Below, piece by piece: positions 29,039 to 36,559 of a stretch of DNA of 64,000 nucleotides. The notes below the pieces were generated by a model. That model ran no database searches. It was not told the origin of the DNA and saw only the letters and a program-made list of their open reading frames with translations. This stretch comes from Solwaraspora sp. WMMD791 (lineage in GTDB: Bacteria > Actinomycetota > Actinomycetes > Mycobacteriales > Micromonosporaceae): positions 2,891,001-2,955,000 of the forward strand of contig NZ_CP120737.1 in the NCBI RefSeq assembly GCF_029581195.1, written 5' to 3'. Each line of letters begins with the position of its first letter. The first letter of the stretch is position 1. Made by a program: the position numbers and the translations under genes.

Positions 29039-29932
29039 TCAGCGCGACGCGGCGATGTCGGCGCAGTCCGACTCGTCGGGCAGCAGCGGCCGCAGGGTGA
29101 CGGTCCACCGCTTGCCGTCGGAGGTCCACGGGGTGGCGGTGGTGGCATCCTCCGCCAGCGTCCGCAGCTTCTCCAGCTCGGCGCCGGTGACCGTCACGCA
29201 GCCGAGCTCCAGGTTCGGCGACAGCGCCGTACCGGGCAGTTGCGGGCCGGGCCAGGCCACCTCCGGCTGGCTGGCGTCGACCGATTCGTCGACCGCCACC
29301 CACGGCTCGGCGACGGCGGCGATCGCCTCCGCGACGTACGGCGCGGAATCCTCCGCCGAGCCGCCGATCGTGCCCGGCAGGTCGGTCAGCGAGTCGGCGA
29401 ACGCCCGCAGCTTCTCCCGGGCCGAGACCTGCTCGTCGGTCAGCCCCGACTGGCCGGCGTCGGCGGCCTCGGCCAGCGCGTAGACCTCCAACTGCTCGAC
29501 GCCGTCGGCGGTCTGCACGGTGAACCGGGTGGACGCGGCGTCGGCCACCGGCGGAGTGCCGAGGTCCGACACGGTCCCGACGCCAGCGGCCAGCGCCTGC
29601 TTGACCAGGTCGTCGACCTGCTCGGCGCTGATCGTCTGGACCTGCAGGTTGGGCATCGCCGGCCCGGGATAGACCAGGATCGTGGGACCCTGGGTGATCA
29701 CCCGGCCGTCCGCGTACACACTGATCATCGGCAGCCGGGTCGCCAGCATCGCCGGGGTGGTGAACCCGCCGGTGTAGTCCACCCGCAGCACCAGCGCGTC
29801 GCCGGACAGCGCCGAGCCGCCAGCGGCGGCGTCCTCGGCGGCGTCGGCCCCGCCCGTCTGGGCGCATGCGGTGGTCAGCAGCAACAGGGAGGCGGCGGTC
29901 GCCGCCACCCGTACGCCTCGATAAATCGTCAT
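29039..29932 (-). CDS. lipoprotein of unknown function
   Basis: 297 residues from MTIYRGVRVAATAASLLLLT, lipobox LTTAC with Cys23, then an acidic Ala/Gly linker. The body has alternating strands (SALSGDALVLRVDYTGGF, MISVYADGRVITQGP, FTVQTADGVEQLEVYALAEA) and a late cysteine pair (LELGC and DESDC) that could form a disulfide outside the membrane. Such sequences are common actinobacterial surface lipoproteins without assigned function. It follows the PAP2 gene on the same strand by 17 bases, so the two are probably co-transcribed. Confidence 0.85.
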   Translation of the reverse strand: MTIYRGVRVAATAASLLLLTTACAQTGGADAAEDAAAGGSALSGDALVLRVDYTGGFTTPAMLATRLPMISVYADGRVITQGPTILVYPGPAMPNLQVQTISAEQVDDLVKQALAAGVGTVSDLGTPPVADAASTRFTVQTADGVEQLEVYALAEAADAGQSGLTDEQVSAREKLRAFADSLTDLPGTIGGSAEDSAPYVAEAIAAVAEPWVAVDESVDASQPEVAWPGPQLPGTALSPNLELGCVTVTGAELEKLRTLAEDATTATPWTSDGKRWTVTLRPLLPDESDCADIAASR

Positions 29933-29949
29933 GATGGCTGAGACGTGGC

Positions 29950-30867
29950 TCAATCCCGAACGGTTCCCACCGTCGCGCCGGCCGCCGCGGCAGCCGGTGC
30001 GGCCACCACGTGACGGGCGGTGGCCAGGACCATCGCCAGCACCAACGCGGCGGTGCCGGCGATCCCCGCAGCGCTGCCGGCGTACGCCACGAACAGCCGG
30101 CGCCGGCTCACCACCTCCAGCGGCGTCGCGGTCACCGGTTCGGTCGACACCAACGCCAGCCCGGCCACGACCAGCAGCGCCAGCCCGGCCGTGACGAGCA
30201 GGGTCAACGCGGCCGGGTGCCGGCCGGTGGCGCGCGGCTCGGTACCGGCCGGCCCGGCCAGCGCGAGCACCAGCATCCCGGCCGCCGCCCAGGCCCCCAC
30301 CACCAGGATCGCCGCCACCGCGTCGCTGGGCCGGTGCCAGCCGGCGGACAACGTCGCCACCCCGGCGGCCGCCGCGTACGTCGCACCGGCCAACGCACCG
30401 ACGCCCCGTAACGCCGCCGGTAGCACCAGCACCAACGCCACCGCCACCGAGACGGCGACCGTGGTGTGCCCGCTGGGCAGGCTGTTGGCGGCGTACGCGT
30501 CGATCGGGTCGACGCCCAGGTCCGGCCGGCCGACCCGGTACTTGAACAGCTGGGTGGTCAGGTTCGACCCGGCGATCACCGCCATCGCCACCACGGCGAG
30601 CAGCACCCGGCCGCGCAGCAGGGCGATGAAGCCGATGACCCCGGTCGCCAACGCCAGCGACGCCACCGACACCACGCCGAGGACCGTGCTCGCCGGCCCG
30701 TACGCCTCGTCCTGGCCGATCGAGTTGCCGGTCAACGCGATCGTGTCGAGCGACTGCCCCCGCCAGGTCCGGACGAAGGCCCACCAGACGAGCGCGAACG
30801 CCACGGTCTGCCCGACGGCCAGCAGAAGGCACCAGGCCGCCAGGAGGGTCGCGCCGCGACTGCGCAT
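29950..30867 (-). CDS. PAP2-superfamily membrane phosphatase
   Basis: 305 residues from MRSRGATLLAAWCLLLAVGQ. The three PAP2 motifs are visible in order: KYRVGRP, NSLPSGHTT and SAGWHRPSD, whose two His are the catalytic residues. About seven hydrophobic segments are present; the C-terminal three extend beyond the usual PAP2 core. These enzymes remove phosphate from lipid phosphates such as undecaprenyl pyrophosphate or phosphatidic acid on the outer face of the membrane. It is downstream of a small membrane protein gene (37-base gap) and upstream of the lipoprotein gene, forming a three-gene envelope-related run. Confidence 0.9.
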   Translation of the reverse strand: MRSRGATLLAAWCLLLAVGQTVAFALVWWAFVRTWRGQSLDTIALTGNSIGQDEAYGPASTVLGVVSVASLALATGVIGFIALLRGRVLLAVVAMAVIAGSNLTTQLFKYRVGRPDLGVDPIDAYAANSLPSGHTTVAVSVAVALVLVLPAALRGVGALAGATYAAAAGVATLSAGWHRPSDAVAAILVVGAWAAAGMLVLALAGPAGTEPRATGRHPAALTLLVTAGLALLVVAGLALVSTEPVTATPLEVVSRRRLFVAYAGSAAGIAGTAALVLAMVLATARHVVAAPAAAAAGATVGTVRD

Positions 30868-30904
30868 GTCGTCACGGTAGCGCCGGGCGGGCGGCACCGC
30901 CGGA

Positions 30905-31543
30905 TCAGAACCAACCGGCCAGCCAGTTCCAGGCGCTGACCACCCATTCGGTCTGCCGCAGGTACGCGAATCCGACGACGATCAGGTACGCCCCGGTCAC
31001 CATGTGCGAGGCACGGGCGCCCCGGCGTACCCGGCCGAACTGGCGCTCCAGCACCACCCGGCCGACCACCCGGCAGAGCGCGAACAGACCGACGCCGACC
31101 AGCAGGGTCAGCACGAAGGTGAGCACCGGGCTGCCCAGGTTGCCGCGCGCCGAGATCGCCCAGACCCCCCAGCAGACGAAGGCGAACAGCCCGCCGAGCA
31201 CGCTCCACTCGCCGCCCCGGCGCAACTGGGCCAGGTGGTGACTCATCGGCGGGCGCGGCTGGCGCACCGGGCCGTCCGCCCAGCCGGGTCCGCCGGCCTC
31301 CGGCGGCCAGCCGGTGCCGGTCGGTTCGTGCGGCGCGGTGAACTCGGCGGTGCGGGGCGCGGCCCGGCCGACCTGCGCGACCCCGCGTTGGAACACCCCG
31401 GCACCGTCGGCGCCGGGGCCGCCCGCGGCGTCGGCACCGCCCGGCGCACCGGCCGGTAGGGTCGCGGTCTCCCCGTCGACCGCCGTCCGCTGCGGCGGCA
31501 CCTCGACGGTCCGCTCGGCCCATGGCGTGTGCTGATCCGGCAT
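30905..31543 (-). CDS. membrane protein with long disordered N-terminus
   Basis: 212 residues from MPDQHTPWAERTVEVPPQRT with a clear GGGGAGGAAAC ribosome-binding site upstream. The first half is Pro/Gly/Ala-rich and probably disordered cytoplasmic. The second half has two hydrophobic pairs (WSVLGGLFAFVCWGVWAISA, then SPVLTFVLTLLVGVGLFALC) and a final TGAYLIVVGFAYLR helix. No known family is recognised. Gene order suggests co-transcription with the PAP2 phosphatase. The Eis-like gene is divergent from it. Confidence 0.8.
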   Translation of the reverse strand: MPDQHTPWAERTVEVPPQRTAVDGETATLPAGAPGGADAAGGPGADGAGVFQRGVAQVGRAAPRTAEFTAPHEPTGTGWPPEAGGPGWADGPVRQPRPPMSHHLAQLRRGGEWSVLGGLFAFVCWGVWAISARGNLGSPVLTFVLTLLVGVGLFALCRVVGRVVLERQFGRVRRGARASHMVTGAYLIVVGFAYLRQTEWVVSAWNWLAGWF

Positions 31544-31656
31544 GTTTCCTCCCCACGGGTGCGGGCGGACCCCCGTACCGCTAGATGCTCCTTTTCGAGA
31601 GTAGCGAGCCGACAAATAGGTCGCCGACCCCGCCACCGATCAGCTAGACAGGTGCA

Positions 31657-32883
31657 GTGACCGACAATTCGCCGCCGGTGCGGGCCGCCGTACCAGCGGA
31701 TTTCGATCCTGTCCTGGAGCTGCTGCTGGCGGCGTTCCACCAGAATCCGGACCCCGACGTCGTCGACGTGGAGCGCGGCGTCTTCGAGCCCGACCGGTGC
31801 CTGGTCGTCACCGACGACGACCGGATCGTCGGCCACGTTGGCGCGTACACCCGGCAGTTGACCGTTCCCGGCAACGTGGTGGCGGCCGCGCACGTGACGA
31901 TGGTGGTGGTGGCACCGACCCACCGACGGCGTGGGCTGCTCACCCGGCTGATGCACCGTCAGCTGCGCGAGGTCCGCGACGGCGGCGAGGCCGTGGCGGT
32001 GCTCTGGGCCAGCGAGGGTCGTATCTATCCCCGGTACGGCTACGGCATGGCGGCGCAGCGCCTCGAACTCGACATCGACCTGCGGGAGACCCGGGTCGTC
32101 GGTTCGGGCCCGACCACCGGCCTGCGCACCGGTGACCCAGGCGGGCTGGCATCGGCGCTGGCGGCGGTCTACGACCGGGTCCGGGTCGGTCGGCCCGGCT
32201 GGTCGAGCCGCGACGACCGCTGGTGGCGGTACGTGCTGGCCGACACGCCCGCCCGACAGTCCGGGCAGACGGCGCTGCGCGCGGTGGTCCACGACGGGCC
32301 GGGTGGGCCGGACGGCTACGCCTTGTGGCGCACGACGAGCGACTGGTCCGGCCGGGGCCCGCAGGCCCGGGTCCAGGTCGTCGAGGCGGTGGCCGACGAC
32401 CCGACCGCGTACGCCGAGCTGTGGCGGTTCCTGACCGGCATCGACCTGAGCCGCAGTGTCTCGCTGCGGTACGCGGCGACCGACGAACCGCTGCTGCATC
32501 TGGTCGACGAGCCCCGGCAGCTCGGCGCGACCCTGGCCGACAGCCTCTGGGTCCGGCTGGTCGACGTCGGCGCGGCACTGGCCGCCCGCCGGTACGCCGC
32601 CGGGGTGGACGTGGTCGTCGAGGTCACCGACGGGCTGCTGCCGGACAACGCCGGCCGCTGGCGGCTCACCGGCGACCGGGAGCGGGCCCGCTGCGTACCG
32701 AGCACCGAGCCGGCCGATCTGGCATGCGACGTGCGTGATCTCGGCGCGGCGTACCTGGGTGGGGTGTCGCTGCGGGCGCTGGCCGCCGCCGGCCGGGTCC
32801 GCGAGCTGCGCCACGGCGCGGTGGCCGAGGCGGCGACCGCGTTCGGTTGGGACCGCGCCCCGGCCGGCATCGAAGTGTTCTGA
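31657..32883 (+). CDS. Eis-family GNAT N-acetyltransferase
   Basis: 408 residues from GTG 31657. The N-terminal GNAT domain has the acetyl-CoA-binding signature VVAPTHRRRGLLTRLM (about 90-105) preceded by AAAHVTMV. A second GNAT-like region follows (DGYALWRTT, VVEAVADDPTAYAELWRFLT), and the C-terminus ends in an SCP2-like domain with a terminal Phe carboxylate (GIEVF). This three-part layout is that of Eis. In Eis the C-terminal carboxylate helps catalysis. Mycobacterial Eis acetylates aminoglycosides and protein lysines; many actinobacteria carry paralogues of unknown substrate, so resistance should not be assumed. Confidence 0.9.
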   Translation: MTDNSPPVRAAVPADFDPVLELLLAAFHQNPDPDVVDVERGVFEPDRCLVVTDDDRIVGHVGAYTRQLTVPGNVVAAAHVTMVVVAPTHRRRGLLTRLMHRQLREVRDGGEAVAVLWASEGRIYPRYGYGMAAQRLELDIDLRETRVVGSGPTTGLRTGDPGGLASALAAVYDRVRVGRPGWSSRDDRWWRYVLADTPARQSGQTALRAVVHDGPGGPDGYALWRTTSDWSGRGPQARVQVVEAVADDPTAYAELWRFLTGIDLSRSVSLRYAATDEPLLHLVDEPRQLGATLADSLWVRLVDVGAALAARRYAAGVDVVVEVTDGLLPDNAGRWRLTGDRERARCVPSTEPADLACDVRDLGAAYLGGVSLRALAAAGRVRELRHGAVAEAATAFGWDRAPAGIEVF

Positions 32884-32912
32884 GCCGCCGGCGGGCGCGG
32901 TACGGTCGGCGC

Positions 32913-33410
32913 ATGGCGGACAACGAACGGCGACGGCGACGGCACCGGCACGGCACGCCGACGGAGCCGGGCGCACCGACATCGGACCGGCCCGCACCGA
33001 CGTCAGGGCGGCCCGCACCGGTGGCGGACCGGCCCACGCCGGCGGCCGCGACGGGCCCCGATCCGGTCCCGGCCCGCCCGCCGGCACCGGGACCCCGGCC
33101 GCCCTCCCCCGTACCGCGTGGTCCGGAGCCGGCCGGGCACCGGCCGGAGCCCGGCGGGCACCGGCAGCGCCGGCAGACCATCGGGCGCTCCGGCAGCGGT
33201 GGCGGCAGCGGCTACGGCTCCGACGACCGGGACACCGACCGGGGCCTGCGCGGCCTCGTCGGCTCCGGCACGTCGCAGGTCAACCCGGCCACCGCGCTGC
33301 GGGCCCGGGACGCCTCACGGCCCGGCGAGGACGACCTCGCCGCCGCCGAGGCGACCCTGACGATCGTCCGCCGGCACTGGGTGCCCCGGGAAGATCTGCC
33401 CCGCCGCTGA
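32913..33410 (+). CDS. Pro/Arg-rich hypothetical protein with a structured C-terminal segment
   Basis: 165 residues from MADNERRRRRHRHGTPTEPG. Residues 1-110 are low-complexity (Arg, Pro, Ala, Gly), including repeated PAPTSGRPAPVADRPTP-type units, and are likely disordered. The last 50 residues (VNPATALRARDASRPGEDDL, then AEATLTIVRRHWVPREDLPR) look ordered and more constrained, and probably carry whatever function it has. It follows the Eis-like gene by 29 bases and may be co-transcribed. Function unknown. Confidence 0.65.
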   Translation: MADNERRRRRHRHGTPTEPGAPTSDRPAPTSGRPAPVADRPTPAAATGPDPVPARPPAPGPRPPSPVPRGPEPAGHRPEPGGHRQRRQTIGRSGSGGGSGYGSDDRDTDRGLRGLVGSGTSQVNPATALRARDASRPGEDDLAAAEATLTIVRRHWVPREDLPRR

Positions 33411-33454
33411 CGACGCGATCCGACGGTCCGGGACACCAGACGCGACCCGAGGGT

Positions 33455-33477
33455 CCGGGACACCAGCGGTGTCCCGG
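33455..33477. terminator. 10-bp hairpin between convergent genes, with a repeated arm
   Basis: CCGGGACACC (33455-33464) pairs with GGTGTCCCGG (33468-33477) around a 3-base loop. The arm GGTCCGGGACACCAG occurs twice (33425-33439 and 33452-33466), so a second arm could form an alternative pairing. It lies between the Pro-rich protein gene and rpiB, which converge. Confidence 0.75.
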
Positions 33478-33520
33478 TGGCGGGCCGCCGATGGCCACCG
33501 CTGGCTTGCCGGCGACGCCG

Positions 33521-33988
33521 TCACGGCAGCGGTGGCAACTCCCGGTCGACCTCGTACGCGGCGACCTGGGAGATCCGGCGGGCGTGCCGGTCGTTGCCGG
33601 AGAACCCGGTCGCCAGGAACGCCTCCACCAGGGTGGTCGCCTCGTCGAGGGTGTGCTGACGGGCACCGATCGCGACGATGTTGGCGTCGTTGTGGGTACG
33701 CGCCAGCTGCGCGGTCTCCAGGTTCCAGGCCAGGGCCGCCCGGACCCCGGCGACCTTGTTGGCGGCGATCTGCTCGCCGTTGCCGGAACCGCCGATCACC
33801 ACCCCGAGGCTGCCCGGGTCGGCGACCACCCGGGCGCCTGCGTGCAGGCAGAACGCCGGGTAGTCGTCGTCCGGGTCGAACTCGTGGGGTCCGACGTCGG
33901 TCACTTCGTACCCCTGCTTGGCCAGGTGGTTGGCCAGGTGCACCTTCAGCTCGTAGCCGGCGTGGTCGGCTGCCAGGTAGACGCGCAT
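33521..33988 (-). CDS. rpiB: ribose-5-phosphate isomerase B
   Basis: 155 residues from MRVYLAADHAGYELKVHLAN. Family motifs are AADHAGYELK, DYPAFCLHAG, VIGGSGNGEQIAANKV and RTHNDANIVAIGAR. In the GGSGNGEQ loop it has Glu where E. coli RpiB has the catalytic Cys, as in the Mycobacterium tuberculosis enzyme, which uses that Glu as base. It interconverts ribose-5-phosphate and ribulose-5-phosphate in the pentose phosphate pathway. It stands between a convergent neighbour and the DUF1015 gene on the same strand (43-base gap). Confidence 0.95.
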   Translation of the reverse strand: MRVYLAADHAGYELKVHLANHLAKQGYEVTDVGPHEFDPDDDYPAFCLHAGARVVADPGSLGVVIGGSGNGEQIAANKVAGVRAALAWNLETAQLARTHNDANIVAIGARQHTLDEATTLVEAFLATGFSGNDRHARRISQVAAYEVDRELPPLP

Positions 33989-34031
33989 ACCCGCAGTCTG
34001 TCAGCGCCGGCCGGGCACCGGCACACCCGGG

Positions 34032-35231
34032 TCAGCCGATTTCGGCCACCACCAGGCCGCCCCGGGCCTTCGGGGTGAACCAGGTGCTCTTGCGGGGCAG
34101 CTTCTGCCGGGCCAGGTTCACCGCGACGAAGTCGTCGACGGTCACCGGGGCGATCAGGACAGCCAGTTCGGCGCGGCCCGCGTCCACCTCACCGGTCAGC
34201 CAGCCGGCCGGATAGTCACCGCCGACGTAGGTGATCCGCTTGTCACCGGGGTCGAGGCCGAGGACGCCCCGCAGCAGCACCCGCTCGACCAGGGCGTGGT
34301 CCAGGTTGTCGACCCGGTCACCGGCGCCGGCCGGCAGGGTCACCGCGTAGCCGCGACCGGCCAGGTAGAGCTGCACGGTGCCGCCGACGGACGGCACCGT
34401 CGGCGCACCGTCGACCGCCGTCACCGTGGCGCCGGCGGCCCGCAGCCCGGCCAGCAACTCGTCCGGGGTCGACGGCAACTCGCTGACCAGCCGGTTGTAC
34501 GGCTGGATGGCGACCGAGGCCGGCGTGGTGACGACCGCCAGGAAGCGGGTCAGCCCGCCGGTCTGGGCGGCGAGACTCCGGTGGTTGCCGTCGGCCACGA
34601 CGAGTTCCCCGCCACCGGCCAGGGCACAGAGCCGGTCCTGCAGCGGGCCCGGCCCGACCGGCCAGATCGCGTGGGTACGGCCGGCCTGGTCCAGGTCGGT
34701 CGCGGCCGGCGCGCCGGCGGCGTCGCAGGCCGCGGCCAGCGCGGTGTGCAGCTCGTCGCCGACGCCGGTCTGCAGCAGCAGCACCGGGGAGAGCAGGTGC
34801 CCGACGGCCTCGGCGAGCGCGACCCGTTCGCGGACCTTGGCGATGAACACGTCCTCGTTGCGGATCACCAGGCCCGGTTCGTCGGCGCTGGTCGAGATCT
34901 GGTCGGTGTCGACCATCACGAACAGGCCGTACGCGGCCGCGTCGCTGGCCGGCTCGGTGATCCGGTAGAGAACCGCCACCTGGTCGGCCGGGGTATAGCT
35001 GCCGTCGGCGCGGGCCCGGGCGAACCGCTGCGCGGCGACCGGCAGGCAGTCGAGGAAGGACTGGCCCAGGCTCTCCGGGGCCCGGTGCGGCATCTCCACC
35101 GCCAACGCGCTACGGGGATTCGTCTCGATGATCGCGGTGATCTCGGCGTCGGAGGCGAACTCGTCGTAATTCTGGGCGCCGGTGTCGCCGGTGGTGATCC
35201 AGGCGCGGGGAATCGGGTGTGCGACCGTCAT
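34032..35231 (-). CDS. DUF1015 family protein
   Basis: 399 residues from MTVAHPIPRAWITTGDTGAQ. DUF1015 features are NYDEFASDAEITAIIETNP at the N-terminus, AVLYRITEPASDAAAYGLFV in the first third and VVADGNHRSLAAQTGG (the conserved D-G-x-H-R) in the middle. The D-G-N-H-R block resembles a nucleotide or phosphate-binding loop, but no activity has been assigned to the family to my knowledge. The start is set at 35231 because the family sequence begins here; the open frame extends about 50 codons further. Confidence 0.85.
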   Translation of the reverse strand: MTVAHPIPRAWITTGDTGAQNYDEFASDAEITAIIETNPRSALAVEMPHRAPESLGQSFLDCLPVAAQRFARARADGSYTPADQVAVLYRITEPASDAAAYGLFVMVDTDQISTSADEPGLVIRNEDVFIAKVRERVALAEAVGHLLSPVLLLQTGVGDELHTALAAACDAAGAPAATDLDQAGRTHAIWPVGPGPLQDRLCALAGGGELVVADGNHRSLAAQTGGLTRFLAVVTTPASVAIQPYNRLVSELPSTPDELLAGLRAAGATVTAVDGAPTVPSVGGTVQLYLAGRGYAVTLPAGAGDRVDNLDHALVERVLLRGVLGLDPGDKRITYVGGDYPAGWLTGEVDAGRAELAVLIAPVTVDDFVAVNLARQKLPRKSTWFTPKARGGLVVAEIG

Positions 35232-35352
35232 GGCGCGGACGCTACCGGCGGTGCCTGCTGTGACGCCCGATACATCCGCCCTGTCCACCCGATGGACAGC
35301 GGCCCGGTTCCACCGGGCCGCTGTCCATCGCAGGCGCGGCGGGTGCGGCGGA

Positions 35353-35595
35353 TCATCCCACCGGGGTGGCGCGTCGGTGCCGGCCACCGCCGGACCGGGC
35401 GGCCGGCACCACCACCGTCGGGTACGACGACCCGACCGCCATCGGGTACGACGGCGTCACGGCCGCCATCGGGTACGACGGCGCCTGCCCGTACGGGTCG
35501 TCCTCGGTCGCCGCGCCCCAGACCCGGGCCGCGATCGCCTCGCGCAGCACGGGCAGATCCCAGTAGTCGGAGTCGATGTCGATGTCGACCAGCAT
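35353..35595 (-). CDS. small protein with repeated S-Y-P motif
   Basis: 80 residues from MLVDIDIDSDYWDLPVLREA. The first 35 residues are acidic and structured-looking. Residues 38-64 contain three near-copies of a PSYPMA unit (APSYPMAAVT, PSYPMAVG, SSYPTVV) encoded by repeated TACGACGG/ATCGGGTACGA blocks on the plus strand. It ends in a basic tail. Codon use fits the genome; no database family is recognised. It is located between the DUF1015 and Rv2466c-like genes on the same strand. Confidence 0.5.
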   Translation of the reverse strand: MLVDIDIDSDYWDLPVLREAIAARVWGAATEDDPYGQAPSYPMAAVTPSYPMAVGSSYPTVVVPAARSGGGRHRRATPVG

Positions 35596-35724
35596 GTTGA
35601 CCTCCGATGCGTCGGGTGGACCCGGCTACCTGCCGGGCCGGCGGGGTGAACATCCTGGGAAACGACCCGCGTCGCCGACGCGTCACGTGGCGCGTGCAGC
35701 GACACGCCGGGGATTTGCCGCCCG

Positions 35725-36351
35725 TCAGTCGAACGTGGGATCCACGTCCCGAGACCGCTTCAGCTCGTAGAATCCCGGGGTCGCGGCGACCAGCAGGACT
35801 CCGTCCCAGAGTCGCCCGGCTGCCTCGCCACGCGGCGTCGGGGTGACCACCGGGCCGAAGAAGGCGACCTGGCCGGTGCCGTCCGGGCCGGGGGCGTGGA
35901 TCACCGGAGTGCCGACGTCCATGCCGACCGGGGCCATCCCGGCGGCGTGACTGGTCCGCAGCGGCACGTCCCAGGTCGCGTCGGTGGCCGCGGCGGCGAA
36001 CTCCGGATCCAGGCCGGCGTCGTCGAGCGCTCCGGCGTACAGCTGCTCGTCGATGCTCTCCCGCCGCAGGTGGATCCGCTCGCCCAGCGCGGTGTAGATC
36101 GCCCGTACCGCCGCCTGGTCGTGCTTCTCCTGGACCGCGACGGCGACCCGGACCGGTCCCCAGGCCTGGTCCAGCAGTCTGCGGTACTCCTCCGGCAGAT
36201 CACGCCCCTCGTTGAGCACGGCCAGGCTCATCACCCGGAACCGCACGTCCACCGGCCGGACCTGCTCCACCTCCAGCAACCACCGTGACGTGATCCAGGC
36301 CCACGGGCACATCGGGTCGAAGTACATGTCCACGGTCTGACGGTCGGACAT
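35725..36351 (-). CDS. Rv2466c-like DsbA-family mycothiol-linked reductase, CPWA variant
   Basis: 208 residues from MSDRQTVDMYFDPMCPWAWI. It parallels M. tuberculosis Rv2466c throughout: FDPMCPWAWITSRWLLEVEQ, RVMSLAVLNEGRDLPEEYR, AWGPVRVAVAV, THAAG-type SHAAGMAPVGMDVGTPVIH, VAFFGPVVTPTPRGEAAGRL and a final FYELKRSRDVDPTFD. The active-site motif is CPWA where Rv2466c has CPWC, so only the nucleophilic cysteine remains. That suggests monothiol chemistry with mycothiol. Rv2466c reduces nitro-compounds and protects against oxidative stress. It is divergent from pepN. Confidence 0.88.
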   Translation of the reverse strand: MSDRQTVDMYFDPMCPWAWITSRWLLEVEQVRPVDVRFRVMSLAVLNEGRDLPEEYRRLLDQAWGPVRVAVAVQEKHDQAAVRAIYTALGERIHLRRESIDEQLYAGALDDAGLDPEFAAAATDATWDVPLRTSHAAGMAPVGMDVGTPVIHAPGPDGTGQVAFFGPVVTPTPRGEAAGRLWDGVLLVAATPGFYELKRSRDVDPTFD

Positions 36352-36442
36352 CAGACTCCCTCTCTTTTCTCCGGCGGCGTTGGGCCGCCCCGGTCCGGTT
36401 TACCTCGCTGGACACCGGTCAACCCACCCCGCGTCCATGATG

Positions 36443-36466
36443 TGGGCCGGCCTCGCCACCGGCCCA
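36443..36466. promoter_or_regulatory. 8-bp inverted repeat in the pepN leader
   Basis: TGGGCCGG (36443-36450) and CCGGCCCA (36459-36466) flank an 8-base spacer, about 94 bases upstream of the pepN GTG and 92 bases from the start of the divergent gene. It could be an operator or a leader hairpin; neither use is proven. Confidence 0.35.
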
Positions 36467-36559
36467 TGACGTGAAAGACTTGGCCGAACGGGGCCATTCC
36501 CAGCAGGTCCCCGTGCCGTCGACGAAGACGGCAGGACGATTTCGGACGGAGGCACCACG

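Noticed and set aside
31657-32883. Aminoglycoside resistance from the Eis-like protein
   Set aside because: Only family membership is visible. Most actinobacterial Eis paralogues have unknown substrates.
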